From contig NC_062214.1 in NCBI RefSeq assembly GCF_902686445.1, positions 45,269,454 through 45,333,453 on the forward strand: a DNA stretch of 64,000 bases. Reading direction: 5' to 3'. Source of the stretch: Sciurus carolinensis (lineage: Eukaryota; Chordata; Mammalia; Rodentia; Sciuridae). Below, in pieces: positions 46,617 to 58,739 of this stretch (positions are counted from its first letter, which is position 1; the number at the start of each line of letters is the position of its first letter). The position numbers and the translations under genes were made by a program. Under the pieces are notes generated by a model, which worked only from the letters and a program-made list of their open reading frames with translations, had not been told where the DNA came from and did not search any database.

Positions 46617-47016
46617 TGTGTTAACTTTTTGGCACTGTGACCAAAATACTCAACAAGAAACTCAGAGGAAGAAAACGTTACTTTGGTTCAAGGTTTCAGA
46701 GTTTTAGTCCATGATGGGCCAACTCCATTGCTCTGGGTCCAAGATGAGGCAGACCATCATGTCAGAAGGGTGTGGTGGAAGAACACTGCTCACCTTCACA
46801 ATGACCAGGAAGCAGAGAGAAAAAGAGGGAAGATGCACCCAGTGACCCACCTCCTTCAACCATGCCCCACTGGCCTATGGTTACCACCCAGCTATTCCCT
46901 ACAAAGTAGAATGAACTGATTAGGTTACAATTCTCATAATATAATCGTTTCACCTCTGAACATTCCACCATTAACATAAGAGCTTTTAGGTGACACCTCA
47001 TATCCAAACCATAACA
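46617..47016 (-). mobile_element. MaLR-type solo LTR inserted into an old LINE
   Basis: On the minus strand it starts TGTTATGGTTTGGATATGAG and contains ACCACACCCTTCTGACATGA and GGACTAAAACTCTGAAACCT. It is a relative of the 23778 LTR in the opposite orientation. Flanking pentamers TTGGT (46612-46616) and GTGGT (47017-47021) match at 4 of 5 positions. The LINE continues correctly across it. Confidence 0.85.
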
Positions 47017-47268
47017 GTGGTGATGTTACCTTAGATCATTTTGTTAAAGTGGTACTGGCCAGGTTTCTTCACTATGAAATTACTACCTTTGCCCTTTGGA
47101 ATTAGCAATTATCTTGTGGGAAGATACTCTGAGACTATGAAATTAATTCATTTTCATACTTTCACCCACCAACTTTTTTTTTCCATTGATGTTTCTTGTC
47201 TGGAACAATTATGACTATGGAGTTTGTCAGATGGTGATTTTCTAATTGCATCATTCCTTCCACATTTA

Positions 47269-47375
47269 GTGGCTTTTTTGGGGGGTGGGGTGGGGATTCA
47301 TGGTGCTGGGGATTGAACCCAGGGCCTTGTGCATGCAAGGCAAGCACTTTACCAACTGAGTTATATCCCCAGACC
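47269..47375 (-). mobile_element. ID-type SINE with near-perfect target-site duplication
   Basis: Plus strand: G/T-rich tract, GGTGCTGGGGATTGAACCCA, GGGCCTTGTGCATGCAAGGC, ACTGAGTTATATCCCCAGA. Flanks TCCTTCCACATTTA (47255-47268) and TCCTTCTACATTTA (47376-47389) differ at one base. Confidence 0.9.
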
Positions 47376-47799
47376 TCCTTCTACATTTATTAATTGGAAT
47401 TCTGAAGTGATGGAAAGCTTTCCTTCTCCCCTATGTATTTATTTACTCAACTCTTTATTCATATCGGTTTGAACATGTAGGTATTTATTTGAGTCTATGG
47501 GTTATGATCCCATATCATCATTAATCTTGTCACTCAAAATGTTCCAGACCCAAGAGTCAGGTTTTTAAAGTATACTTTCCACAAAAGTCTGTGTGACATC
47601 TTTCCAAATTTCTGGTAGTTTAAGTCCTTTGGAAGGCTGAAGTGAAGAGGCACTAGGGTGGTTCAGCCAGTGTAAGTTATCATGTCGCTTCAAACCCCAA
47701 ATCATGATTTGATAGGAGTAAGTCAAAAGTGATATAGAAACTCTTATTTCTTTGCATAATTACCTCTGTGCTTCTCCTGTCTTCAACAATGGAGTTCTG

Positions 47800-49693
47800 G
47801 GGAGATCCAAGTTGGCGCACTACAGGGAGGCTGCGTTCCTTGTCGCTCCGTAACTCCAGTTTCAAGCAGAGGATATCTGTTTCTTGGTGAGGCAGTTTTT
47901 GCTGCTTATTGATCCCATTTGTCTGCTGTGATCACCTGCAGTCTGCCAGCATATCGATGCCTTTTTTTGAGTGCAGAATTGCTCACTGTCAAGCGCCTAT
48001 CATCGGCCATTTGCCTGCCTCTCACCTGTCCATCGCCTGCCTTACACCTATTCATCACCCAATGCACGAGGTTCACCTCCTGATCATCCGACAACTGATC
48101 AACGACCGCTAGTGGAGCATCAGCTGCCTGCTGTTGCCTGGAAGTTCACTGTTACAGTACCTGCAGGTTTGATTACACGTGGCTGCCACCATTTTGAGAC
48201 AACAGTCAGAACCCGTAGGACCCCTGGCCAGACTGACTGAGCCCCATCTCCAGGATCCCTCAGCCCAACCAATCACTCCCTGCCTCTGGGGCCCTCACAT
48301 CGACTGAGTGCCCCCTGCCACCAGGACCCCCAGACCAACTGACTGCACCCTACCACCGGGACCCCAGACTGACTGATTGCATCCAACCTCCAGGACCCCT
48401 GCCTGACCAACCGCACTCTGCCTCCAGGACCTCCAGCTGACCACGTCTACACCGTGAGCTGCAGCTCCCCATTTGCCAACACATTTGGAAGCCAGAGCGG
48501 CCATCTTGGATAATCCTGGAAACCATAGCTTCAGTCTTTAGGTGGGGCAAATCCCTTCCTGAGACTCCTGCTGGAGACTTGAAGTTCATTGTCAGGTACC
48601 ACTCATGCATCAGGCTACTGAAGACTGGGAGGTTTCATTACTATATGACTGTTATACTGTAGATTTTCTTTTTTCTTCTTATTGAAAAATTTTAACTTTT
48701 TGTTTCTTTACTTTTCTTGCTCTTTTTTCCTTTTGTTTACCTGTTCCCTCAGAGTTTCTTTCTCCCTTTTTTGCATGCTAACATCCAATTTCTTTTGATT
48801 ACACTCTCACCCTTTCTATTATCTAGAACTTCTGTATATTCTTTTCTTATCCCATTAACAGCTACATTCTACACCCCTCTACATCCTCTTTGTCCTCCAT
48901 TAGAAACTGCAGACCTTATTGCAAATCTATTTGTTTTACTGAAGATAATATTTGAACTCATTCTGTTTATTATGACAATATTGTTATTGTCCTCATAGGG
49001 GCTATTTGGTCTAGGATTGCATAGTGTCTGAATTGGGCACTACTAATATTGATCTCCCTTTAAAGAAAAAGTTTTGGAAACCTATAGGGCCACTATAAGC
49101 CTATAGGGGGAAATCTGCAATACCCCAGCTCTGCACCGCTAGAGGGGAAGATACATGAACAACATGAAAAAACAAGGGAAGAAAATGATCCAAACAAATC
49201 TAGATTCTATATTAATAGAATTCAATGACAGTATGTTAGAAGAAATGTCAGAAAAGGACTTCAGATTATACATGATTAAGATGATTCACGAAGCAAAGGA
49301 TGAGATAAGAGAGCAAATGCAGGCAATGAATGATAATACCAATGAGCTGAAAAAGCAACTGCAGGAAGCAAAAGATCATTTCAACAAAGAGATAGAGATT
49401 CTCAAAAAGAACCAAACGGAAATCCTTGAAATGAAGGAAACTATAAACCAAATAAAAAACTCAATGGAAAGCATTACCAAAAGACTAGACCACTTGCAAG
49501 ATAGAACCTCAGACAATGAAGACAAAATATTTAATCTTGAAAATAAAGTTGCCCAAACAGAGAAGATGGTAAGAAATCATGACCAGAATCTCCAAGAACT
49601 ATGGGACATCATGAAAAGACCAAATTTAAGAATTATTGGGATTGAGGAAGGCACAGAGATACAAACCAAAGGCATGAACAACCTACTCAATGA
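47800..49693 (+). mobile_element. L1 5' UTR plus partial ORF1, 3'-truncated, no poly(A)
   Basis: Starts GGGAGATCCAAGTTGGCGC-like after a 15-bp direct repeat. It contains a GC-rich 5' UTR with a tandem monomer array and a GCGGCCATCTTGGA motif, then ORF1 from 49155. It ends abruptly inside ORF1. The direct repeat AACAATGGAGTTCTG flanks it at 47785-47799 and 49694-49708. Most L1 copies lose the 5' end; this one lost the 3' end. Confidence 0.8.
48215..48450 (+). repeat. Tandem 34-36-bp monomers in the L1 5' UTR, about 7 copies
   Basis: Units centre on CCAGGACCCC followed by a GACTGACTG-like stretch and a CACCCTGCCT-like end. They are clearly related but not identical. Array-type promoters are known in rodent L1 5' UTRs; the unit here is short. 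Confidence 0.7.
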
Positions 49694-49727
49694 AACAATG
49701 GAGTTCTGCCTCAGAGTATTGTCTTAG
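49155..49727 (+). pseudogene. L1 ORF1 protein, N-terminal and coiled-coil part, truncated
   Basis: Open frame of 190 codons that is L1 ORF1p-like up to about residue 180. There is a short basic N-terminus and a long heptad-rich coiled coil (about residues 30-150, including EAKDEIREQMQAMNDNTNEL and NLENKVAQTEKMV). Then comes the start of the RNA-binding domain (RPNLRIIGIEEGTEIQTKGM). The last ~10 residues come from flanking DNA after the direct repeat. Most of the RRM and the whole C-terminal domain are missing, so an RNA-chaperone function is unlikely. The intact frame over 180 codons suggests a fairly recent insertion. Confidence 0.85.
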
Positions 49728-49911
49728 CAGAAGTAACAAACAGTGATAGAGCCTCTACTCCATGCACAGGGTCATGGGGTATGGAGAGATGACTGTGGCA
49801 CAGGATGTACCTGGAGGTAGTGTGAAATCTCATGCTCACTAATGTCAGCTCACCAATAGTGTGGCATGGACTATAGAAAGAATTTTATGTGAGGCATTGC
49901 TACAGTTTTGA

Positions 49912-50300
49912 TATGGTTTGAGTGTGTTCCCAAAGATTCATGTATAAAAAGCTTGGTTCCCAGTGTGGTGATGTTAAGAGGTGAAAGAACTTATAAGATG
50001 TAGAACCTAGTTGGGGGGCTGTTAGGTCACTGGGGGCACTGCTCTTGGAAGAGGTTAACATGATTCTTGTGGGATTCCAGTGGCTCTTTGGCTTTCCATC
50101 TTATTATGTAATCTCTCCCTCACACACGTACCGCCCCCATGATGCCATCCACCATAAGGTGATATGGTCAGAGGACACTTTCCAGGGCTGGCACTATACT
50201 GTTTAGACTTTGAAGCTTCAAAATTGTGAGCTAAATCAACTTCTCATTATTGGTTACCAAACCTCAGACATTTCATTATAGTAACGGAAACACTAATACA
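49912..50300 (+). mobile_element. MaLR-type LTR, diverged
   Basis: 'TTTTGATATGGTTTGAGTGT', 'GTCACTGGGGGCACTGCTCT', 'TGTGAGCTAAATCAACTTCT' and 'GGAAACACTAATACAG' from 5' to 3'. Confidence 0.75.
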
Positions 50301-51591
50301 GGTAACTTCCCAGAAGACAACAGTTCACTACATAGTATTAGGCTGTATAGGGTGAAACAAAAATCAAGTCTTTGATCGTTTCAGAGTAACCAACAGTATG
50401 TGGCAACATGCTGAAATTACTTTCCTAGAACAGAAAGAGGGCCTGAGAAAAAGGTTCTGGCCTCCAAATTGCTTATCACAGGGGAAATAATAGATTTGGT
50501 CAATAGGCAGGGCTCAGATCAGTTGGGTCTGATTTGGAGATAGAGACAGGACCTCAGAAAATACATTATGGAGTGACTTAGACAATGGGCTTCCAAGTCA
50601 GGCAGCCTTGTTACAAATATCTATCTTTGCCACTTAACTGGCACAAATTACTGAAACTCTCTGAGTCCTGTTGTCTCATATTTTGCATGGATATTTCGCA
50701 CAGGAATGAAAGCAAGAATTACTATGGTATGCTGCCTTTTCCTCCTGTGCTTTCCCTGGATTCATTCTCTACTCTTCTTGGTTCTATTCTATACATAGGA
50801 GGCTGACCTCTCTGGGTAGTGTGTTCCGAGATTCCCTGCCTGCCAGTTGGGTGTGGTCAAAGGAGAGCCATGTACAGAAGGAGAGAGAGGTCAGAGATAT
50901 TCACACTTTTCTCTCTCAACCACTCTATCCACAAATGCTCCTTTCTGGCCCCGTACAAGTGGCTGTGCTCCTTTGCAGCCATATTTTGGAGAAATAGCTA
51001 CTCTTTTGTGATGTTGATTCTCACTGGACTGCGGTAAAGACTCCCCACTTTTACTATCCCCTGGGCACCTCACCAGCGTATGTTGATCCCTTAACCCTAC
51101 CCTCACCTCTGTAAATATTCCTTCATTGAACTCATTGCAGCTGGATTCCATGAGTGCCACCTGTTGCCTGCTGGATGCAAGTTCACATCTTCAGCACAGA
51201 GCTTCTGTGGGGAGTAAATGAATGTCCCACTAAGGCACTTGGCATGTGACCCAGGACTTCAGAAGTACTTTGGAAATGCTAATTGTGGGTGCTGTTGTCA
51301 TGGTTTCCCACATTGCCCTTGGAGGTCTCACTGACTGCTGACAAAGAGTTGCCTTAGAAGGGAAAAAGGAAGGTGAGGTCCTGGAGCATCTTGGTGTAAA
51401 TGGAACCAAAACACAGATTATTAAAAGCTGAGCACTGGGAAATTAAAGTCAGCATTGTGGGGTGTTCTATCCTGGTGGGAACTGGGTCAATAGATCAAAT
51501 ACAGTTTAACCTGGACCAGGGAGACTTAGAGGTGGCAGCGCATATTACATGACCTGATATATGAAAAAAACCCATGATCTGATTAAAAGTT

Positions 51592-51807
51592 AATTTTTTT
51601 TTTTTTTGGTACCAGGAGTTGAACACAAGGGCACTTAACCACTGAACCATATCCCCAGCTCTTTTTATTTTTTATTTTGAGATAGGCTCTCACTAGGTTG
51701 TTTACAGCCTCACTCAGTTGCTGAGGCTGACTTTGAACCTGCAATCCTCCTTCCCCAGCCTCCCAAGTTGCTGGGATTATAGGCGTGCCATCACCACACT
51801 CGGTTCA
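51592..51807 (-). mobile_element. B1-dID dimeric SINE, near full length
   Basis: Plus strand: T-run, GGTACCAGGAGTTGAACACA, ACTGAACCATATCCCCAGCT (ID half), ATTTTGAGATAGGCTCTCAC, CCTCCCAAGTTGCTGGGATT and ATAGGCGTGCCATCACCACA (B1 half). Confidence 0.93.
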
Positions 51808-52224
51808 CAATAAAAACTTACTTTTAATGAAAACCTTAAAATCATTTTCTGTGCATTCTTACCCTGATATATGGGAAATCCATCAAAACCCCATAGAGTA
51901 GAAGCTTCTATTCCTTAAATACACACTTTCAGTAATACCTTGCTAGATCAACTTGTCTCTCAAGACTGGTTTTGGGAGGTGGTCCTATGATTGTGCTGAT
52001 AATGGGCACATAGAAATAAGATGTGTGAAATGATCTTCCCTCTGAAAATCTTAGTGAATAAATGGGCTAGAGAAAACAAATTCACCTTTAGTCACCTTGC
52101 TGACATTTTTTCCCCAGTACTTGTTATGCAATGTGCATATATTTGCAAGTATTTTTATCATGTAAGCTAAGACTGATAGGACTGAAACCAAATCACAGAT
52201 TCAAGTTGTAGGGACTGAAGTATA

Positions 52225-52460
52225 ATTTGAATTTACTATTTTTTGTTTTATTAATGCAGTATAGTTATACAGGATAGTTGAGTTCATTTTGACAAAATCA
52301 CATATGCATGGAATTTAATTTACTCCATTTCAACCCCCAGTGCCCCCACTTTCCCTCCCTTCCTTCCTCCCTCTATTGTCTTTCCTCTCCTCTATTGGTC
52401 TTCCTTTCAGTCACTTATTTATTAATTTTTGATTGATACTTTACATAATGAAGGTGGGGA
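52225..52460 (-). mobile_element. L1 3' UTR fragment, reverse
   Basis: Pyrimidine-rich, with 'GCAGTATAGTTATACAGGAT', 'CATTTCAACCCCCAGTGCCC' and TTCCTTCCTCCC. Similar in plan to 53443-53600. Confidence 0.5.
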
Positions 52461-53439
52461 TTAACTATATTTAAAATGCTATAGGGAAACAGATAATTTA
52501 ACATTCATTAACCTTATCTCAGGTGTTCAGGGGGAAAATGCACTGAAGTGAACATCTCTGAAGATCCACTTTATCTGGTCAAGGAGGCAAGAGTGATGGG
52601 GGCAGCTCTTTTTTTCATCTTGTCCTTGTTTCTCAGCTGTATTTCTGGATCTGGAGCAAGATGGCATGTTGGGATACAAGTGGAGAAGTTGCATAAAGGA
52701 AGATTCAGTGTCTCAGAAATTTCGAAGAAATGTCACCATGTTTATTCACCAGGAAAAGTGGGAGTGTGTACAAAGATCCCACTAAAAAAAACATTTAAAT
52801 AAAGGTGATAAATTACAACCCATGCACCCTGCTTGCCTTGTGTCAGGCAGGAAATCAAATCTGTGGCAGGTGGTAAACACATTTCTGAGCCAGTACAGAA
52901 TTTGGAATATTTTTTTATTTTTAGATTAGTTGTGAATAAGTCATGAATAAACTGACTTGATCTTAGACCTTGGGAGTAACAAAGATCAGCCACATGTCTG
53001 AATATGTATATATACATACACACGTGCATATATTTTTATATTTATTTCATGACACATGCTAATTGTACATATTTGTGGGTTATGGTATGACATTTCAATA
53101 CGTGTATACAACATATAATCAGATCAGAGAAATTGGCATATCCATCACCTCAAACATTGATCATTTCTCTGTACTGGGAACATTCAAAATCTTTTTTACT
53201 AGCTATTTTAAAATACATAATTAATTGTTGTGAACCATAGTCACCCTACTGTGCTCTAGAATATTAGAAGTTATTCCTTCTATCCAACTGCAACTCTGTA
53301 CCCATTAACCATTCTCCATTTCCCTCTCCTGCTACCCTCAGGTTGAATTTTGTTTTATTGTAATATTTTTACAATAAATTTTTTGGTAATTTTTTATTGT
53401 TTTTTAAATTGTAACACCAAAGAGTTTTTTTTTTTAATT

Positions 53440-54390
53440 TAAAGTTTTTGTGGTACATTACAATTATATACAATAGTGGAATTCATTATGCCATATTAAT
53501 ACATGCACATAAGTTGCTCAATCTCTTTCCCCAGTACCTTATCTTTCCTACCCCCTCAGATCCAGTTGCCCTACTTTACTGATCTTCTTTCCATTATTTT
53601 TATTATTTTTTTATTATTTTAATTAGTACATGAGCATTACATATATAAGCAAGACTTATCACTGTATATGATGAACATAAGTACTTCCCTAAGCCCACCT
53701 CTCTTCCCTCCTTCTTGATTCCCTTCACCTACTCCATTGGTTTCCCTTCTATTTTCATGAGATTCCCCCATTTCATGTTTCTTCTCTCTCTCTCTCTTTC
53801 TCTCTCTCTCGTTTCTTTGTATGAGAGAAAACATTTGACTGTTAACTTTCTGAGTCTGTCTTATTTCACTTAGGATGATGTTCTGCATTTCCATTTACCA
53901 TTTTCCATTTACCAGCAAATACCATAATGTCATCTTCTTTATGACTCTCTCTCTCTCTCTATCTATCTATCTATATATATATATAAAATTTTCTTTTTCC
54001 ATTTATCTGTTGATGGGCACCTAAGCTGGTTCCATGACATGGCCATTGTACTGCTATGAACATTGGTATGCATGTATCACTCTAGTATGCTGATGTTAGT
54101 TCTTTTGGATAAATACCAGGGAGTGGGATGGCAAGGTCATATGTTGACTCCATTCCTAGCCTTTTGAGGAATATCCCTACTGATTACCAAAGTGGTTGTA
54201 CTAATTTGCAGTCCCACCAAGAATGTATAAGCATACCTTTCCCCCTACATCCTCAGCACCATTTATTGTTATTTGTATTCATGATAATTGCCATTCTAAC
54301 TGGAGTGAGATGAAATCTCAGTGTAGTTTTGATTTTCTTTTCCTTGATTACTAAGTATGTTGAACATTTAGTTTTGAGAGATAGAGATAA
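53440..54390 (-). mobile_element. L1 3' UTR and ORF2 end, reverse
   Basis: The minus strand carries the ORF2 3' end ('AGTACAACCACTTTGGTAAT', 'AACCAGCTTAGGTGCCCATC') and continues into a 3' UTR. The reversed end shows 'GTGGTACATTACAATTATAT'. The coding frame is broken. Confidence 0.75.
53782..53812 (+). repeat. (CT)n microsatellite inside the L1 3' UTR
   Basis: CTCTCT runs interrupted once by TTT. A further CT/AT repeat lies at about 53945-53985. Confidence 0.85.
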
Positions 54391-54439
54391 AGATAAATAG
54401 AGAGAGAGAGAAATGAGACAGAGAGAGGAGACACAGAAA

Positions 54440-54645
54440 ACAAACTTGGATTTTAATTTTGGCTTCCTGGCTCAGTTGCTTAGGAGGGGTAGAATTAGGA
54501 TTTGGCACAAATTCCTTCTCTTAGATCAAGTTTCCTCAAATGTAATATGGGCATGATAATAAAGGGTTGATCTGGATGCAGAAAGGATGCCTACTGTGGC
54601 CTGGCATATAGAAAGGGCTCAATGCATAATCCCTACGATTAGTGT
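54440..54645 (+). mobile_element. MIR SINE
   Basis: 'GATCAAGTTTCCTCAAATGT', 'AATATGGGCATGATAATAAA' and 'GGCATATAGAAAGGGCTCAA' follow MIR. Confidence 0.65.
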
Positions 54646-56349
54646 TGTTCTTGTGGCTGCTATGGTTACGATCTCCCTCTCCTCCCTGTTAGCTGCAGAC
54701 TGGCCTCTGGCCCCTATGTTTTGAGCTTATCCTTATGAAAAGTCACTATGCTGCCAGTAAAGGAAATGGCCTGGAGTCCTATTCTCAGATATTGTTAGGA
54801 CATAGGAACAAGTTCTCACTGCATGTTTACTCAAGCGAGAGGATTCAAAATGCTTCCTCTAATGGTCCCTGAAAAGGACTGAAGCTTTGTCAGTTGAGCC
54901 TTTGAGATCTGGTTGGCTGCAGATGAATAATTAAACTCTTGCCAATGCAAAGGTACCATGGAAATTCCTTAAAGGGACCTGTTATTTTCTCTGTAATGGC
55001 ATCTCCCCACCCACCATCACCACCTTAATAATCAGATCTGTGTTACTTAGCCAAATTTAGAGTCATAAGGCAGAACAATTACCCTCTCCCTCTTGGGTAG
55101 TTTCTTAATAGTAGTTGCATGTTAGCCTTGAAGTCCCCACAGACCTGGCTTAGAGGGACTGGAGTGGGTTCCGCCAGAGCTGAGGGAGGCCAGTTCCTGT
55201 CTTAGCAAATTGCAGAAAGAGCCACTCCAGGGGAATACAAAACAGAGGAGACAAGTACCTTCCTGCATGTTGATACCCTTCTGGAAACCACAGCCCGCAG
55301 GAAAACTTGGCCTGTTTGTATAACATCCTGTTACTGGAGGACCAGAATTCAGGGGTGGAGAGGTACTTTAAAACAAACAAAGAGCCACTCCTGAAAGTGT
55401 GCAAGGATTGAAAAGAAGCCAATTCAAACCCCAGCGTGTTCGGAAGACATTGTTAAGTGTGTTTCCTGTCTCTAACTATCAGCGGTGGCATGTTTTTTCT
55501 CCAAGATTTTTGAATCCTCAGGGACTATGTCCCAGCATGGACCCCCATGCTGGATCCACGTGCTTTTTGTGTGAAATCACATATTTTAACACAGCCATAC
55601 TGTGCTGAGAAAGAAGAACTTCTTTTATTATTTGACCTTGATTCTGAGGTTTCTAACACCTGTGAGCAAAAGAAAACAATTACTTTTAATTCTTTCAATC
55701 TAATTGCTAATTGTCCTATAAGGCAATGCTTAGTCTTTCTGATTTTTCCCTCATCTGCTTCCTTCCCAGAGTCTTTTGCAAGGTGTCCATTGGATGTGTG
55801 GGAGGATGCTGATGGATTACGTGTGTGGCAGAGAAGATTGGAGTTCCCTGGCAATGATATCTTCCAGCTTCTCCTGAGCAGTGGTCCTTGTGGCCCTGGC
55901 TCCTGGACACATTGCTGGCCTTTAGGGTAACAGTGTGACTGGAGAGCTCATGATCTGTCTCATGTCCACAGGGATTGTCAACTTCTTTCTCTGACTGACC
56001 ATTCTCCCAGTAACTCTACCTGACTGAAGACCCTCAAACCCTGATGTATCCTCCAGCAACCTGCTGGCCTGAGTATCCACCCCTGCCTCTGCTCAGATGC
56101 ACTGGATGCTTGAGGAGCCTGGGAAAACTATACCTCTGCATCTCCCCTCCTTAACCACAGAGATACAGCTGACACCCTGAGCCAAGGATGCGAGTAGAAA
56201 TGGTTTATTTAGGAGGTGAAGCTGGGAAACACTGGTAGGGAGTAAGGAAGTGAATGGGGAAAGGAGAAGCCATTAAAGCCTGCATTATTATGCTAATTGC
56301 CACCACAGGGCAACTGGAGCTTAATTGCCCAGGGGAATTCTGGGAACCT

Positions 56350-56465
56350 TGTGAGTTATGGGCATGTTAATAACTCATGAACTTAATTGTGAAGATTAAA
56401 TAGAATATGCACACAAAGTAAATAGCGCAGAGCCCAGTGCATAATAAGGACTCGATAGATGTAAA
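56350..56465 (+). mobile_element. MIR 3' half
   Basis: 'GATTAAATAGAATATGCACA' and 'AGAGCCCAGTGCATAATAAG' match MIR. Confidence 0.6.
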
Positions 56466-56879
56466 CACACCCCTGCTCCCCCATAAACCCTCCAGCCCAC
56501 AAACTCCTTCTTGCCAGTTCTTTCCAGGGCTTCTTTAGCTCTCAGATGTTCGTGCATGTTTTTGACCATTTCTTTCGGTTTCTCAACCACTTTTTAAATT
56601 TCTACTCCCTGAAGACAAGTATTTCTCAAGGTCCATCCTGGAATTTTGGCTCTTTTTGTGCTAAGTAAATAAATTTACATGCAGAGCTAAGAGGAAAAAA
56701 TACTCAAACCTCTTCAAACATTAATGAATAGACATCCCTTTGGGGTAGACATTCCATCTCAGCCCCAGGCAGGGGACCAATGCAATCTGTATCAAAATAA
56801 AACTTGTCATTTCAAATGTTTTAGGAAATATAGTAAAGCATAAGGTTGAACATTTATAATTTTGATAATATGAAGGGTT

Positions 56880-57245
56880 GTGGGTATTGGAGGAAATGAG
56901 TATTCTCCTATGGTTTTGGTGGGAGTACAAATTTATCTTGCCACTTCAGAGGGTAATTTGATAGTTTTTATTAAATCTGAAAATGCACAACATTTGCCAC
57001 CCAACAATTCTACTTTTATATTCCCACTACTGAGAAACCCACATGTGCACAATGCTACATATTGCTCTGCCTATTATGTTAGCAAAGAATTGGGAATAAT
57101 CTAAATGCTCAAGAGTAGAGGACTAGATATATGAAAAATGATATATTTATATGATAGAAAAATTACATAGTGGTTAAAAAGGAATGAACAGGAATTTTAC
57201 CATCAATAGGGATAGATCTCAATAAATAGTCGGCAAAAAATAGCG
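56880..57245 (+). mobile_element. Old L1 3' end
   Basis: 'CACCCAACAATTCTACTTTT', 'AGCAAAGAATTGGGAATAAT' and 'CTAAATGCTCAAGAGTAGAG' follow the L1 ORF2 end/3' UTR in order. Confidence 0.65.
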
Positions 57246-57492
57246 ACTGGCAACCATTGACATGTTTTCTATCCTTATGGTTTTATCTTTCCCAAAATGT
57301 TGTATGAATTGAATCATGCAGTCTGTAGGCTTTTAAGTCTGATTTGTTCTACTTGGTTTAATGTGTTTGAGATTCATCCATACAGTTTTAGATATCAGTA
57401 TCTCCTTTTTATTAGTCATTTATTTTACCTAATTTTTATGAAGCAGTTATCTATAGATTTATAATACATTATACTGCTTTGAAAAATAAAAT

Positions 57493-57665
57493 AGTAGGTG
57501 CAATGGCAAGCACCTATAGTCCCAGCTACTCAGGAGGCTGAAGCACAAGGATGGCAAGTTTGAGGCCAGTCTGGGTAATTTAGCGAGACCCTGTTTCAAA
57601 ATAAAAAATAAAACAGTGGTCTAGTGTCTCTGGGCTCAATCCCTAGTGCTGCAAAATAGATAAAT
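57493..57665 (+). mobile_element. B1-dID dimeric SINE with AT-rich tail
   Basis: AGTAGGTGCAATGGCAAGCA, TAGTCCCAGCTACTCAGGAG, GGCCAGTCTGGGTAATTTAG and CGAGACCCTGTTTCAAAATA, then a shortened ID half ending GGGCTCAATCCCTAGTGCTG. The tail 57655-57725 is a TTAATTACTTA-type repeat. Confidence 0.88.
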
Positions 57666-57920
57666 AAACTAATTACTTAATTAATTACTTACTTAATTAC
57701 TTAATTAAAATAAAATAAATAAAGGTCTGGAAAGACGGAGAACAAACTTACAACAATGGTGATCTTTGGAAAGATGGAGGAAGCCAGGGTTTCAGAAGGG
57801 AATGATTTGTTTAGTTTCATCCACAATGCTATGATTTCTTATAAAACAGACTCAGTTTTACATATGTAGGTAAAAATTGTATTTACTAACGGGGAAGATA
57901 GAGTTGGTAACTGCAATAGT

Positions 57921-57925
57921 TTTTT

Positions 57926-57968
<43 letters not shown>
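57921..57968 (+). repeat. T10 followed by (GT)n, about 18 units
   Basis: Uninterrupted GT dinucleotide run after a T tract. Confidence 0.96.
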
Positions 57969-57971
<3 letters not shown>

Positions 57972-58739
57972 AGAGAGAGGGAGAGGATTTTTTAAAAACC
58001 TAATGTCAACATAAGACAAAAGGAGAAAGTATTCTACTTGATTAAAAACTTAAGGTTGATGGAAGTTTTTAGTTTCAATCAACTTAAGGTTGAGTGAAAG
58101 AAACAAGGCCTAGAGAGGCAGATCCCAAATTCCATTAAACGGGAAAAGAGATAAATTGAGAGAACAGCAACCAAGTTCCCAGTCGGAAAGAGAAGAGAGA
58201 TGAGAAGGGAAGGACCTCTTTCATGTGGAGACTACTTCAGGACAAGGTGGGCTCCCTGTGACTGGACTGGACAGGATGAATAGGATGTGCCAGTATGAAC
58301 TGCCACTTTGGGGTTCAAGGTCTAGAGGGTTATCACAGGCTGCATAAGTAAAGGGATTAACAAGTCTTTCAACCTACCCTTCTACCTGAGATTGATGGCT
58401 GGGATCCATAGCTTCAGATTCATTTGAAGCTAAGTGATGTGACTCATACTTGTGAGAAACCTCAGTAAGGTAATCGTATTCCTTCAAACTTAGTAATCAG
58501 GACAGTTTGTGCTGGATGGCAGAGGTCAGGTGTACATCAGGGAGCCCACTAAAAAACTCAGAAGAATAAGGATGAAAGCTGGGATCTCAGGACTCCCTCT
58601 ACCTGTTTGATACCATTCTTACTGGCTATTTTGACCTTGACCCCTGATGGTACAGGGTAAATCCAAGGTGGTCAAGGCATAAAAGTTGGGTGGCACATCT
58701 GCACTGGTACAGGATTTCAATTTGAACAGGTACTTAATC

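Larger units (their letters stand above)
46130..47640 (+). mobile_element. Old LINE (L1-type) segment split by an LTR and an ID SINE
   Basis: Matches a common mammalian LINE repeat on both sides of the insertions: 'TTTTGTCAACTGTCACAATA', 'TTCAAATCATGCATTTGGGG', then 'GATGTTACCTTAGATCATTT', 'ATCTTGTGGGAAGATACTCT' and 'GGTGATTTTCTAATTGCATC'. The subfamily is not assigned. Confidence 0.6.

Noticed and set aside
54128..54313. Open frame on the plus strand at 54128-54313
   Set aside because: It is the antisense translation of an L1 ORF2 end.
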